In this document: positions 25,346 to 37,000 of the stretch, piece after piece
Layout: the number at the start of each line of letters is the position of its first letter
Numbering within the stretch: the first letter of the stretch is position 1
NCBI RefSeq assembly: GCF_000003815.2
Contig: NC_049994.1
Span: 13,501,039-13,565,038 of the forward strand
Source: Branchiostoma floridae
Taxonomy: Eukaryota > Chordata > Leptocardii > Amphioxiformes > Branchiostomatidae
Direction: 5' to 3'
DNA length: 64,000 nucleotides
The notes under the pieces: model-generated
The model's database searches: none
What the model was told of the DNA's origin: nothing
Seen by the model: only the letters and a program-made list of their open reading frames with translations
Translations under genes and position numbers: made by a program

Positions 25346-27091
25346 TTTTTCCTGCAAATTTATTGGTTGACTTGTATCTTCTGAGTTTTCTGTACTTCAT
25401 TTACAGACTATGAACTGTTCTGATGTAGAGAGCAAAAAAGAGACATGTAAAAGTATAACACTGTATAATGATACCAGTAATTGTATAATCCCTGGCTATC
25501 TTTGATATTGATAGTCTTATTCTTAGGTACATGTATTTGGACTTCTTTGATTTATTTCATTTCTTGGGCTTTCGACACCTACATTGTAAACAATTTATAC
25601 ACTGAAAAAAATCTTCTGGAAAGATATTTCCAAATTATGTTGTAAATAGTTGTGAACTACAGGGCATGTTAAGTGCTAATTAGGTAAAACTCTGTAATAT
25701 GTTTTCATAGGCTTTGCCAGCCAAGTTACAAATATTGCTTCAAATTAGACAGTAATACTCTGCAAAAGTGTGTCTTGCTAAATTTATGCTCTACTGTTTG
25801 CTTGCAATAACAGAATCAGCAATATTAAAGCATTTTGCAGTGCTCTGAAATGTCCACAAAAGACAAAGCAAGACTTTAGTTAAAAGACTTTCACATACAT
25901 ACATTCTACATGTAAAAAAGAAGTAAAGAGAGGAATGATGAACTACATTAAAATGAGTTGTGCTAATGTAAATGCTATGAATTTAAAAGATGTATATAAT
26001 GTAACAGTTACAGATTTTATCTGTACATTTGCACAGAGAATGTTGTCAGTAAGAATTGGATGTCATTGGAGAAATTTGGCTTCATTCTGTGTAACGTTTC
26101 ATGTATTTTAGAATTTGTAAATGGCAGCGACCTTCTCAGTTTCTTTTCACTATGGCAGAAAATAGGCCTTTTTACTTCATTACATATTATTCCTGTCAAA
26201 TTTAGCCTGTGACACATGAAGGTAATTGTTAACATGAAGTACAGCCAGAAAAATAGATAATACTACCCGGTAATAATTCATTTAATCATATGTACTTTGT
26301 ATTTTACATTGACAGGATTCTTTGTTGAAGATGTAGATAGGATGTTTTTTTACTCACATACCTCTGCTCTTCTATCAGTGTTAAGTAAAAACATTTTAGT
26401 CCTCATTCTTCTCTCCCTTATTTTAGTTTGATCATGCTTATCTATTATTTTCTGAAGTATCAAGTTGAATTATTTGTCTAATGGCCTAAAGCTCTACTTG
26501 ATTTATAACATGAGGGTTTCATGTAATACTTAGATTGAATCAAAAATAGGTGCAAGATATGCAAGAGGAAACGACTGCCTCACAAGAAATACAATCATAT
26601 CACGTAATCTGCTCGTGAGGTAATACAGAAATCATGCCGTTAAATCTTCTAGAATCATCCGTAAATGTTTATACAATGCATCATGTTTCTGAAAAAATCA
26701 CAATGCTTGGAAAGGGGAATCTCATCCTGGTGTATTAAAAGTTTTGATATGCCTCCTGTTAGTGTGACGTTCCTTTTCTTGTGTCTTCATGAATTTAGTT
26801 TAGACCAACAGACAGATTGTAATGGGACTGTGTCTGGTAAATAAAGCCCTCTGAGGGAAGTCAGATTGGGTGTTAGATGTGTACTGAGTGAAATGACTTC
26901 TACAGAGAAAAGAAGTTCTCGGTTGACAACACTGAAAGTTCTTATTGTGACTATTTCTTGCTCTTCCAAGTATGAAAAATAGAATCCGACAGTGATTAGA
27001 ATACAATGTATGAATAATTTTTATTGTATTAGTTATCTTTCTATTATGATAATGCAGCATCAACTATTGGGAAGGATCAATCCTAAAATTG
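25346..27091. other. TBC1D5 3' untranslated and intergenic region, no gene seen
   Basis: AT-rich sequence after the TBC1D5 stop. ATTAAA near 25824 and AATAAA at about 26840 are possible polyadenylation signals. No protein or RNA gene was recognised. Confidence 0.5.
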
Positions 27092-27373
27092 TAGCCTGGG
27101 TGCCATGTGATTATACCCGTCACATTATCCATGATCTTTGGGCGTATTGATGGAAGATCGGCCATATTCAAGATCGACAGAGGGTTGCGCGTATTTTTCA
27201 CCTGAAAACCGTCCGACATATCAGCCATACTTTGTACCTTGTACAATAAAGTTATTATTATACGCGAGGCTCGGGCTATTGCCGCAGAATCATCATCCAA
27301 TCAATTTTCGCCAAATGTGACGGGTATTACTACTACTATCGGGCCCTGTAGTTATCGGATGGCACACAGGCTA
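27092..27373. repeat. MITE with TAGCCTGGGTGCCAT ends, related to the palindrome at 2877
   Basis: The outer ends TAGCCTGGGTGCCATGTGAT and ATGGCACACAGGCTA are inverted. Inner ends TATACCCGTCACATT and AATGTGACGGGTATT are also inverted. The stretch CAATTTTCGCC next to CAGAATCATCATCC matches the arm of the 2877-3071 palindrome in diverged form. Confidence 0.65.
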
Positions 27374-27638
27374 CTCAAAGTGTACACAAAAATAATCAGT
27401 GATAAAGCTTGTGTTAAACAGAGAAACTGAACCCTGGAGAAAATCATCTTTTTCGATATATTTCTCTACTTATGGGCCACACAACATGAATCTGTAAATG
27501 GTTACACAATATATATCATTAATTACCATAATTAATCACATTTCAGAAATATTCACATTGCCATATAAATAAATAAAGGAAATTCCACATTCAACATTTT
27601 AACGTCAATGAAATTTAGACATCCAGGTAATAAGAATC

Positions 27639-27720
27639 ACACCAAAAAGCAGTTGCTCAAACAACTTGATATGATTATCCAAAATCATATCCAGTTGCTT
27701 GAGTAACTGCTTTTTGGTGT
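27639..27720. repeat. 82-bp hairpin, stem near 37 bp
   Basis: ACACCAAAAAGCAGTTGCTC is answered by GAGTAACTGCTTTTTGGTGT, and inside it AACTTGATATGATT is answered by AATCATATCCAGTT. One-sided relatives occur at about 42527 (AAAAAGCAGTTGAATACTCC then CAACTGGATATGATTTT) and, with the upstream TCAATGAA...AGACATC...AGGTAATA, at about 40517-40600. This is a dispersed snap-back repeat. Confidence 0.7.
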
Positions 27721-27737
27721 AAAACATTTCAACATAA

Positions 27738-27960
27738 AAATATATGAACCAAATACATGTATCAGAAAGATAAAGTTAGGTTTTGCCGGTGGAGAAACAG
27801 GGCAATGGGCCCTGTAGACAAAACTCTGGGTTTTCCACATGATGATTCTCTGTCAAGTGTAGTGCTACATTTTGTAAATCTGCACAGACGCTAACAATTC
27901 CTCTTGTTTGGGATCCCACAACATGCTACAATTGGCAACTCAATCTAAAGCTTTCTTTTG
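27738..27960 (-). pseudogene. Decayed tandem copy of the last zinc finger and C-terminus of the 28022 gene
   Basis: Offset by about 246 bases from the real gene end. On minus it still reads ALHLTENHHVENPEF then LQGPLPCFSTGKT and a stop, against ARHLTEYHHVENPDV and LQGPMSCFSTGKN of the gene. Upstream, the finger's CxxC half is recognisable (CSMLWDPKQEELL) but in another frame, and the second Cys has become Trp. The 3' flank is duplicated too (AACCAAATACATGTATCAG at 27747 and 27993). Confidence 0.8.
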
Positions 27961-28021
27961 ACCAATACCCCATCTTAATACAAAAACATTTAAACCAAAT
28001 ACATGTATCAGATGGATAAAG

Positions 28022-31000
28022 TTAGTTTTTGCCAGTGGAGAAACAGGACATTGGACCCTGGAGAAACACATCTGGGTTTTCCACATGATGGTACTCTGTC
28101 AAGTGCCGTGCTAAATCTGCTGGTGGCAACAGCCTCTCTTCCTTTGAACCACACAACATGCATCTGTACAACTGAACCTGAGGACTTTTCCTCCCTGATG
28201 ATTCCACATCTTTCTTCTGTTCTATGTACTCTGGTTGGCTCATGTGCTCTACTGTTGTCTCTGATTGGCTATTTTGAATTACATGTATGTCCAAGACCAC
28301 ATTGTCTGTTTGGTCAATAAACTTGCTTTCATGAACTGAAGGTGGCTCTTCCTTGGCATGTGATTGGTCCATTTGTCTTCTTTCCTGAAAGCTGTGCTCT
28401 AATTGGTCAGGGGGATGAGGAGGCACTGCTTGTCTGCTTTCTGATTGGCTTCCGTGTTGTACTATGGTCTCCGATTGGTCAGATATCTGACTTTGAACTT
28501 CTGCTTTCATTTTTGGTCTAAAATCATCCAATTGTTGCTCTACGCATCCCTCAATACTCTTTTCCTTCCTTTCACTAAACTGCACAAATGCTTCCATGTC
28601 CAAATCATCAATACTAACTCTTTCAAAACTGGCATCCTCTCCTTCTTCCTTGACTTCACGGTCCGCCATTTTGTTTCTTTCAAGGTCATCATCATCACCT
28701 TCAAACCACCACTTCTGACCTTCCAACTCTTCCTGCTTGATGACAGCACTTTGGTCGGTTGGTTCCATAGAACTCTCATCTATCTGTTCGACCTTCACAA
28801 CTACCTGTCCACGTTCTCTATTGGCTTCCTCTTGCGTGCTACTCCTCCTTTCTTGGCTCTCTTGCTCCCTCTGTTCTTCCATTTCAACACCATCTCCTTC
28901 TTCCTCACTTTCTCCAGACGACTCCTCGTAATCTTCATTGTACTCCTCTGGGTGCTCCTTGGCCAGGTGGTTCTCGAGTCGTCGGAAGGAGAAGAAGGTC
29001 AAGTCGCAGTCCTCACACTTCATCATGTACTTGGAACAGGCTCCGCAGATGTGGTGTCTCAGGTGCAGCTTGGAACTGTATCCTACGCCACACTTACGAC
29101 ATTTGAACCACGGATACGGGTCGACCAGGTGTTCTTGTGCACCGCCGTACTTGAACTTCGTCATTTGGCTCTGCTGATTAAAACCAGATTCTGTCTCATC
29201 TATGGGTTGCACAGCATTGAAGTGCTTTATTTTCCATGTGAACTCGTTTGAAGAGTTTTGGCCTTCTGACGATTTATCTAAGTGTTTCATTTTCCACCTG
29301 TATTCATTTGAAAAGTTTTGGCCTTTTGGCATTGCACCTGGTGAAATTTGAAAAGTTGTTAATGGTTGTATGTATGCTTTCGGCAAAATAGGCTTGAACT
29401 TCGTGACATTTGGTGTGTCCACGTGTACCGGGTCTGGAACAGATGCAGCAATGATTTTGTCAACAAACGGTCTCAAGGATATGGCCTGCGTAATAACCAG
29501 TGGCGGCGGTTCACCAGCAGATTGTGTTACGTTTGTGAACGTCGTCTCTGTTACTGTGGGTTTGGTCTTGCGTAGTCCGATAAGCTCAGCAACGGTTTTT
29601 CCTGTCTGGTATTGTATAGCGTGTCGCGAAGCTTTGAATGGTTTGTTTAGTTCCAATGGAGGAGTGCTAACACTAGAAGAAGCTTCTTCTTCTTGGGCCA
29701 CAACTGAAGCTGATAGTGCGTTAGCTTGAGTTTCAGAAGCTGCTATGAGGGGATCAGTGTTTTCTACAGCTGTTTTAATGGCAGGAACATCTTGAGATTT
29801 GTCAGTTTCTGATTCTTCTGCAGTGTTTTCACTTTGTAGGCAAGACTGAGTTGGGTTGTCTTCCCTGGAAGCATTACACTTGATAATATCTTTCTCGGCT
29901 TCCTCAAAGTCGAAGTCAAACACACCGTGCCTCTCTTTCATGTGTTCCTGGTATTTCTTGATGTGCGTGAAGTGTACGGAGCAGTATCGACAGCCAAAGG
30001 AACTGTACTCTGCAACAATTCCCTCCCTGCTCTTGTGACTTTTTAGGTGGGCACTGAGAGTGCCGGAGTGGGTGAACGACTTGCCGCAAATGTGGCACTT
30101 GTAGGGTTTGGTCTTGGTGTGGACGTTCATGTGCTCTTTGAGGTGGTACGAAAGGTTGAAGCCCTTGCCACAAATGGAACAGCTCATTTCAAATCCTTCC
30201 TGATGTGTCCTAAGGTGACGGATCAGGCTTGCACCATTGGAGTACGTTTTTCCGCACAGTCTACAAATATTATAAGTACCGTCATTGCTAGGATCGTCCT
30301 CTGAATCTGCCGTTGCTGCTTCCTCCTCTAAGCTGTCCCTGTTTCTTTTCTCACTTGTACTTCCTCCTTTCTTCGATTCCGTGCAGAAGCTGATTTTCAC
30401 ATTGGCTGGAATCGTTGTTGGCTCGTCCTCAATCTCACCCCTGTAGTGAGCCTTGACGTGGGCCTCGAGAGTGGCTCCATGGGGGAACGTACGGCTACAG
30501 AGGTTGCACTTGAACGGCTTGAGCTCGATGTGAACATTCATATGTTGCTGCAGCTCTTGAAGCTCTGAAAAGACTTGACCGCAGACGTCACAGCCATGAC
30601 ACTCGACTGCAATGGCAGGCCTTGAGGAGCCCTCAGTTGTAGACTGATCTTTTGATGTGGTTGTGCATGATGCAGGCAAAGTCGATTGTGGGGCACTCAA
30701 ACTTGCAGAAGCTGTTTTAGGAGATGGACTACTCACTCCATCAGACTTTGACAAGTTCGAGGTTTGTGTTCCTAGTCCGCCCTCCTTACGAGTGGAAGAT
30801 ATGGCTTTGAAACCCATGCCTTTGGGAAGGACTGCCACATTGGGCGGGGCATTCCGTCTCTTTATCAAGTTCATGGACGGTCCATCTGCTGCACTGGTCG
30901 TCACAATTTTCGATGCAACGTAAGCCTTCTTTGCGTTCCCTCCTTTCAGAACACTGCTGGTGTGGAAGAAGATACAGGTGATGCTGAGAGCGTTGGTGTT

Positions 31001-34000
31001 GGTCCTCTTCACGGTGATGTCTCCGTCGTTCATGTACCTGCCGGGAGTCAGAATGTTGTAGTTCACGCGGTACTTCAGCGTCTTTCCGTCCTTGAACCGG
31101 ATGTCAGAACCCGTGATCTCCGTGACATCCAGAGGGTTCCCGATCACACGGACGGCCTCCACTGCCTGGCACGACCTCTTGAAGTGGTAGTGTAACCCTC
31201 TTGCGGCCTCCTCGTCTGGAAGATCAAGGACTGGCCAGTGCCTGTTAAGGAGGTGGTCCTTCAACAGTTGTTCCGAGGCAAACGTCTTGCTAACTCTCGG
31301 AGCACACAGGCGGCACTTGTATTGTCGGTGAAACTTGAAGAGATGCATGATGAGGTACCGCAGACTTCTCAACATGCTTCCACACAAGGAGCATGTGTTG
31401 CTTCTCTCCAGGACTTCTACTGTTAGAGGCCTGTATTGTCCCCTATCGTCCTTGGGACAGTCGGAAATAACGCGACTGTCGACCATTTCGGGAAGGACAG
31501 GATGAAATGTGGAGCTTTGCTGTGATTCTGGAGTTGCTGCTGTGTTCTGCTCACCTGTTTCTGATTGCTGACGGTTCAGATCTTCCCTCCTCAATACTTT
31601 CAATATTTCACCATTTTCATTCCGAAAGACTGACTTGGACTTGCCACCAGCAATGAAATATTCATCAGAATCAACATCCAGATTGGGAAGGCATGCATTG
31701 CTTTCTGTGGCTCCACTTCTCACCTCGGTTATACCAGGACTCGGCAGTGTTTGTGAGACTTGGCAGGCTTCACCAATGTTTCTCTCTTTGGCAGGTGACA
31801 TCACAGCCGGGGAAGCTTGTTGCCTAGCAACTGTTGCCATGGAAAGCTGAACAGGAATGGCCTGTGATTGGGAACTTGTCAAAGTGACGACGTTTTGTAT
31901 CTGCAGCACAGGCAATGTGTTTGTCACAGATGTGGATGATAGTGTGGCTCCTGAGTATAGGGGAATACCATATTGCGGAGCTGACGACTGCTGTGTTAAG
32001 ACAGGGAGTTTGTGTGTGTGGGATGTGGAGGTTCTCAGGCACAGAAATTTCTGTGTTTGTGGCTGGTTTGGTGATGCATTTGTTGAATTTCTTATAGGAC
32101 TGCGTAGTTTTGGACTTTTCTCAAGAACGAAATGTTGCATCAGTGGCGCTGCGTCGGTGGCGATGTGAACCCTCTGGTATGCTGGTGTCAGGCAAGCTGC
32201 AGAACTTGTAGTGACAGCCGTGGTGGGCTGAGTTGCCATGGCAACAGGAGAAACAGAAGGGGATGTCGCTATGGCAATTCTTGCCACCGAAGAATGTGCC
32301 GGCATGAGAAAATGTTGGATCACTGGTGCGATCGGAGTTGGCGTTCTAGCTGTTGATGTCATCGCTGGCAGGATTGGTTTTGGCAGCAGTGGTTTTGGGG
32401 ATGACGCAACCTGCGATAGTGTCGGAGTAGGAAGTGGTGCCTGGCATGCTGTTGTCACGGCAACCTGGGTTGGTTGGTTCTGCACTGGGAACAGTGTTGG
32501 CATGGTAACGGGTGGACCTGCAGGGACGACTGGATCTGTGGTTGACGTAGTGATCTGTGAAGATGTACTTGTAGTAATGGCAACTGGTTGGTTCTGCACT
32601 GGGAACAGCGTTGGCATGGTAACAGGTGGAACGGCAGGAGCTGTGGTTGCCGAAGCAACCTGTGAAGGTGAGCTTGCTGTCATGGCAACACTTGAAAAGC
32701 TTTGAGCAGGAAGAGATGCTTGTGGCATGACTGATACAGGAATGGCTTTTCCCTGGTTTTGTGCCTGGAACACCTTTGGCAGGATGGCTTGTTGAATTCT
32801 GGGGGCATGCTGAGATGGTACTGTTGCCTTGGAAACAGTTACCATGGAAACCTGTGGGGTCTGTTGCTGCACTGGGATTAACCTTGGCATAACAACCTGC
32901 TGGAGGACTGGAGTGGGTGGGGTTGGATTGGTTGCCATGGCAGCAGTTGTCATAGTAACATGCGATGGTTGGTTAAGTGGTGTGAGTGAAGAAGGTAGTG
33001 TTGTCATGACAACATTGGGCATTGCTTGTTGGGATGGAAGTGATGCTGTTGCCATGGCAACAATTGCTTGTTGATTAAGAGCCGCAACTGAAGACGGCGT
33101 CACAGTCACAACAGGGCGCTGGGCTACAGAAGTTGTAGGAGTTTTACATGTCTGCGTTGGTGTTGCCTGAGTTAAGGATGCCAATCCTGCTGTTGGCATG
33201 GCAACAGGTGATGAGGAAGTCTGAAGAATCATTTGTGGATTGGTTGGCATGGCAACAGGTGATGAAGAAGATTGCACAAGACTCTGTGGATTGGTTGGCA
33301 TGGCAACAGATGGTGAAGCAGTCTGCACTTGTTGATTGGTTGGCATAGCAACAGATGGTGAAGCAGTTTGCACAACAGCCTGTGGATTGGTAGGCAAGCA
33401 AACAGATGGTGAAGCAGTCTGCACAACAGCCTGTGGATTGGTAGGCATGGCAATGGGGAATGCAGAAGTCTGTACAACAGCCTGTGGATTAGTTGGCATG
33501 GCAACAGGTGAGAAGGAAGTCTGCACAATGTTCTGTTGGTTGGCTACCATGGCAACAGGGAATGCAACTCCTGACTGTGCATTAATGGGGACAGCTATTC
33601 CTGATTGTGGGTTGGTGTTTGTGCCAAGGTTGATGGGGACAACTATTCCTGACTGTGGATTGGTGTTTGTGCTGAAGTTGCTGGGGACAATCACTCCTGA
33701 TTGTGGGTTTGTGTTCATAGGGAGGTTGGTGGGAACAGCTACTCCTGACTGTTGGTTGATGTTTGTGGCAAGGTTGATAGGGACAGCCAGTCCAGGCTGT
33801 GGGTTCATGGGGATAGGCACCCCTGACTGTGGGGTGGTATTTGTGGGCACATTGATGGGGACAGTGACTCCTGACTGTGGGTTGGTGTTTGCAGTGATAT
33901 TGGTGGGGACAGCAACTCCTGCTTGTGGGTTCAAAGGTACAGTCACTCCAGACTGTGCATTGATGGGGACAGCTATTCCTGACTGTTGGTTGGTGGGGAC

Positions 34001-37000
34001 AGCTATTCCTGACTGTTGGTTGGTGGGGACAGCTATTCCTGACTGTTGGCTGATGGGGACAGCCACTCCTGACTGTTGGTTAATGGGGACAGCTATTCCT
34101 GACTGTTGGTTGATGGGGACAGCTATTCCTGACTGTTGGTTGGTGGGGACAGCAATTCCTGGCTGTTGGTTAATGGGGACAGCTATTGCTGACTGTGGAT
34201 TGACTGGGCTAGCAATTCCTGACTGTTGGTTGACAGGGACAGCTATTCCTGACTGTTGGTTAATGGGTGTAGCCACTCCTGACTGTTGGTTGACGGGGAC
34301 AGCTATTCCTGACTGTTGGTTGACGGGAACAGCTATTCCTGACTGTGGATTGATTGGACTAGCAACTCCTGATTGTGGGTTCATAGGGACAGCCACTCCT
34401 GATTGTAGGTTGGTGTTTGGGGGCATGTTGATGGGAATAATCACCCCTGTCTGTGGGTTCACCAGGAAGAACTGCTGCTTCACTCCCAGCGGTGTTGACA
34501 CTGGCATCTGTTGAACAACAGCAAGCTGAGGCTTTAGGGGGGCCGGAGCAATCCTCTTGTACTTTCCACAGGTGCTATCTAAAGGTGATTTTTTACCCGG
34601 AGTCATTGGTGGAGTGGTTGGCTCCTGCTTGATAGTTAGCTGTGACATCTTACTTTGGTTATCTGTTCCCGAGACAGCTGAGCTGTCAGTACCAGGTGCA
34701 GCACCTGAAACACATACAAGCAGTTACAAGTTTTAGATGCCATCATAGGAACATGTATACCACTTGCTTTGTTGTAGATCAACATGTTGTATCCTGTGTT
34801 CATGGGGCTTGCCACAACCCTACGATTGTACTGGAACTCTATTGTGAATATTTTAAATGATCATTAAAAAAAACAAGCTATGTCTGAAGGTAGGGATGTA
34901 AGCTCTGTAGATTAAGATATGTGAAAATATGTTGAAATACAGTGATTATTTCTAAAAAGTTTGCTCAACACAAGGAGAACAGTCCGAACAGACCTCTGAG
35001 CTCTGAACTAAGTTGATGGGAGAAAAAGGTGTCTGTCCTAGGGGATGGCTGTGAACATAAGCTTTGTAAACTTTTGGGTTGTATTCGGGAGGGAAACACT
35101 TGTCAGGGAGAGGGTTCAGGGAGAGGGTTCCTTAATTTTATAGTCTGGGAAAGAAGCTGCTGCTGAGAAGGACATAAGACTGGTATTTGGACTGTGTGAT
35201 GATATAGCTGGACTTTGGTACAAAAATTAGTACCCTCTATGCTAGCAGTATATTATTAAAGTAGCTAATGGCCACTTGTTTGTCTTTAGACACATTGCTA
35301 ACTTCTATATCAACGAAAGAAATGCAGTCCTAATGTGTGAACCAGGGCTCTAGCCAGCGTCCGTTTTTCCGTCAATTGACGGAAATTTGCTGTGTGTGAC
35401 GGAAAAAATTTAAAATCAATCCGTCAACCTTGACGGACAAGAATCTGATGAAAGCTCTTTGGTGGAAGCTACAGGCGGCTTGGGGACGCCATCCACGGCC
35501 GTAAAAGCCACACACTGTTTGTTCTGCTATTGTTATGATTCTTGACAATGTGTGTCGGTGCCCTTTCGCATACGATAATCTCATTAAAACCCATTTTTCA
35601 AGGTCTCAGTTCAGTCTCTCTAACTCCTGGAATAGTGTGCTCGCGACAATGGAAATTGGCTGACGCCTGACGGAAAAAAATTTCGGGCTGGCTAGAGCCC
35701 TAGTGTGAACTCATGAAATGTAAGCTGCAGATCAACTTAGGGCCCCTGAAGGGAACCTTGCCATTCTAATGTTTTGTGACAGAAAAACACCATCATTATT
35801 ACCCAACCAAGCGATGATGTATTGTTTTGTGACAAATAAACAGCCTACCCAGTGCAGATGTATTGTCCTGTCTCAGGGTGTCCTCTATGGCTTTGTTGAT
35901 GGCAGCATGATAAAACCTCCCTGGGAAGCGTCCCCGTTGCCACTGGTCAGGGTGATGCTCACGGATGTGGCGGTACATTGTTTTCCGCCGGGGGTACGCC
36001 TTGTTGCAGAAAGGGCAGCAAAATGGCTTCTCTCCTGAAAAGAGAGGATACCATACAGAAAATTCAGGTAAAGGTACGGTCCAGGTCCAGCAGATCAGGT
36101 CCAGGTCTGGACTTGAAACTAATTGGCTGTGAAAGATTGTGAATGGGTGATACTAAAAGCAACTGTCCATTTCCCTGCAAAGGATTCTGTTTGGTGTAGC
36201 ATCCGACTTCTACTGGCATTTCAAAATCCTATCTGCTTCTATCTTTTATGTTTCTTTATGTGACTAAGGGTCTCACATGTGTGTTTCCTCATCTGAATAC
36301 AGGTCTCATTTGTATGTTTCCATGATGATATGGGTCTCACATGTGTCCCCATTTATATTTGGGTATCACATAGGTGTTTTATGTGTTTCCATGTGTATAA
36401 GGGTCTCACCTGTGTGTTTCCTCATGTGAATCTGCATCTCGCTCGGTGTCTTGAAGCCCTTGCTGCAGGTGGGACAAGGGAACAGCTCCCCAGTCTTAAG
36501 TTTTTTCGAGGCTGCCTCCTCCTGTCCGTCTTCAGGTGGAATGCTCCAAGTTGTACATTTCCTCTTGGGTCTGATCCAATGGAGGCAAAGAAGGGAGAGA
36601 AATTATGGCACGAATGACAATACCTACACAACGAGTCACTAGGATGCTATGGACATGACAGTAAACACTCCAAATAAGAACAGGATCAAAAGTTATGTGA
36701 GGAATAAACAAGACCACCAACATGCGAACAACTCACCCCAGGTAATTGGATTGGAAGGATTCCACTTCTCGGCGTCTTTGATTTTAACATTATTGAATGA
36801 TACTAATATACAGGTTTTTCCTTGACGTCATATAGTAATCATAGTTTTAATCCCGTTTTCCATATTGGCAGGTAATGGGATTAAGCAATGGCATCTTCGT
36901 GTGCTTTATGGGCATACATTATTTATTCATTCATTTAGATTTACCACGTTTGTTGAAGGATTGACATAACAGGTGACTATCACCTTTTCAAATCAAGATG

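Noticed and set aside
28445-29251. 268-codon plus-strand ORF, hydrophobic
   Set aside because: Antisense shadow of the Glu/Lys-rich end of the large zinc-finger exon; acidic codons read backwards give Phe and Leu, so it mimics a membrane protein.
33190-34450. Regularly spaced repeats, considered as a CRISPR array
   Set aside because: Units are contiguous, in frame with a zinc-finger protein and without unique spacers; the sequence is animal.
33336-34514. 392-codon plus-strand ORF with GTAIPDCWL repeats
   Set aside because: It is the reverse strand of the QSGIAVPINQ array in the large zinc-finger gene. A 30-base repeat unit without stops in one antisense frame stays open throughout. It has no splice or start context of its own.
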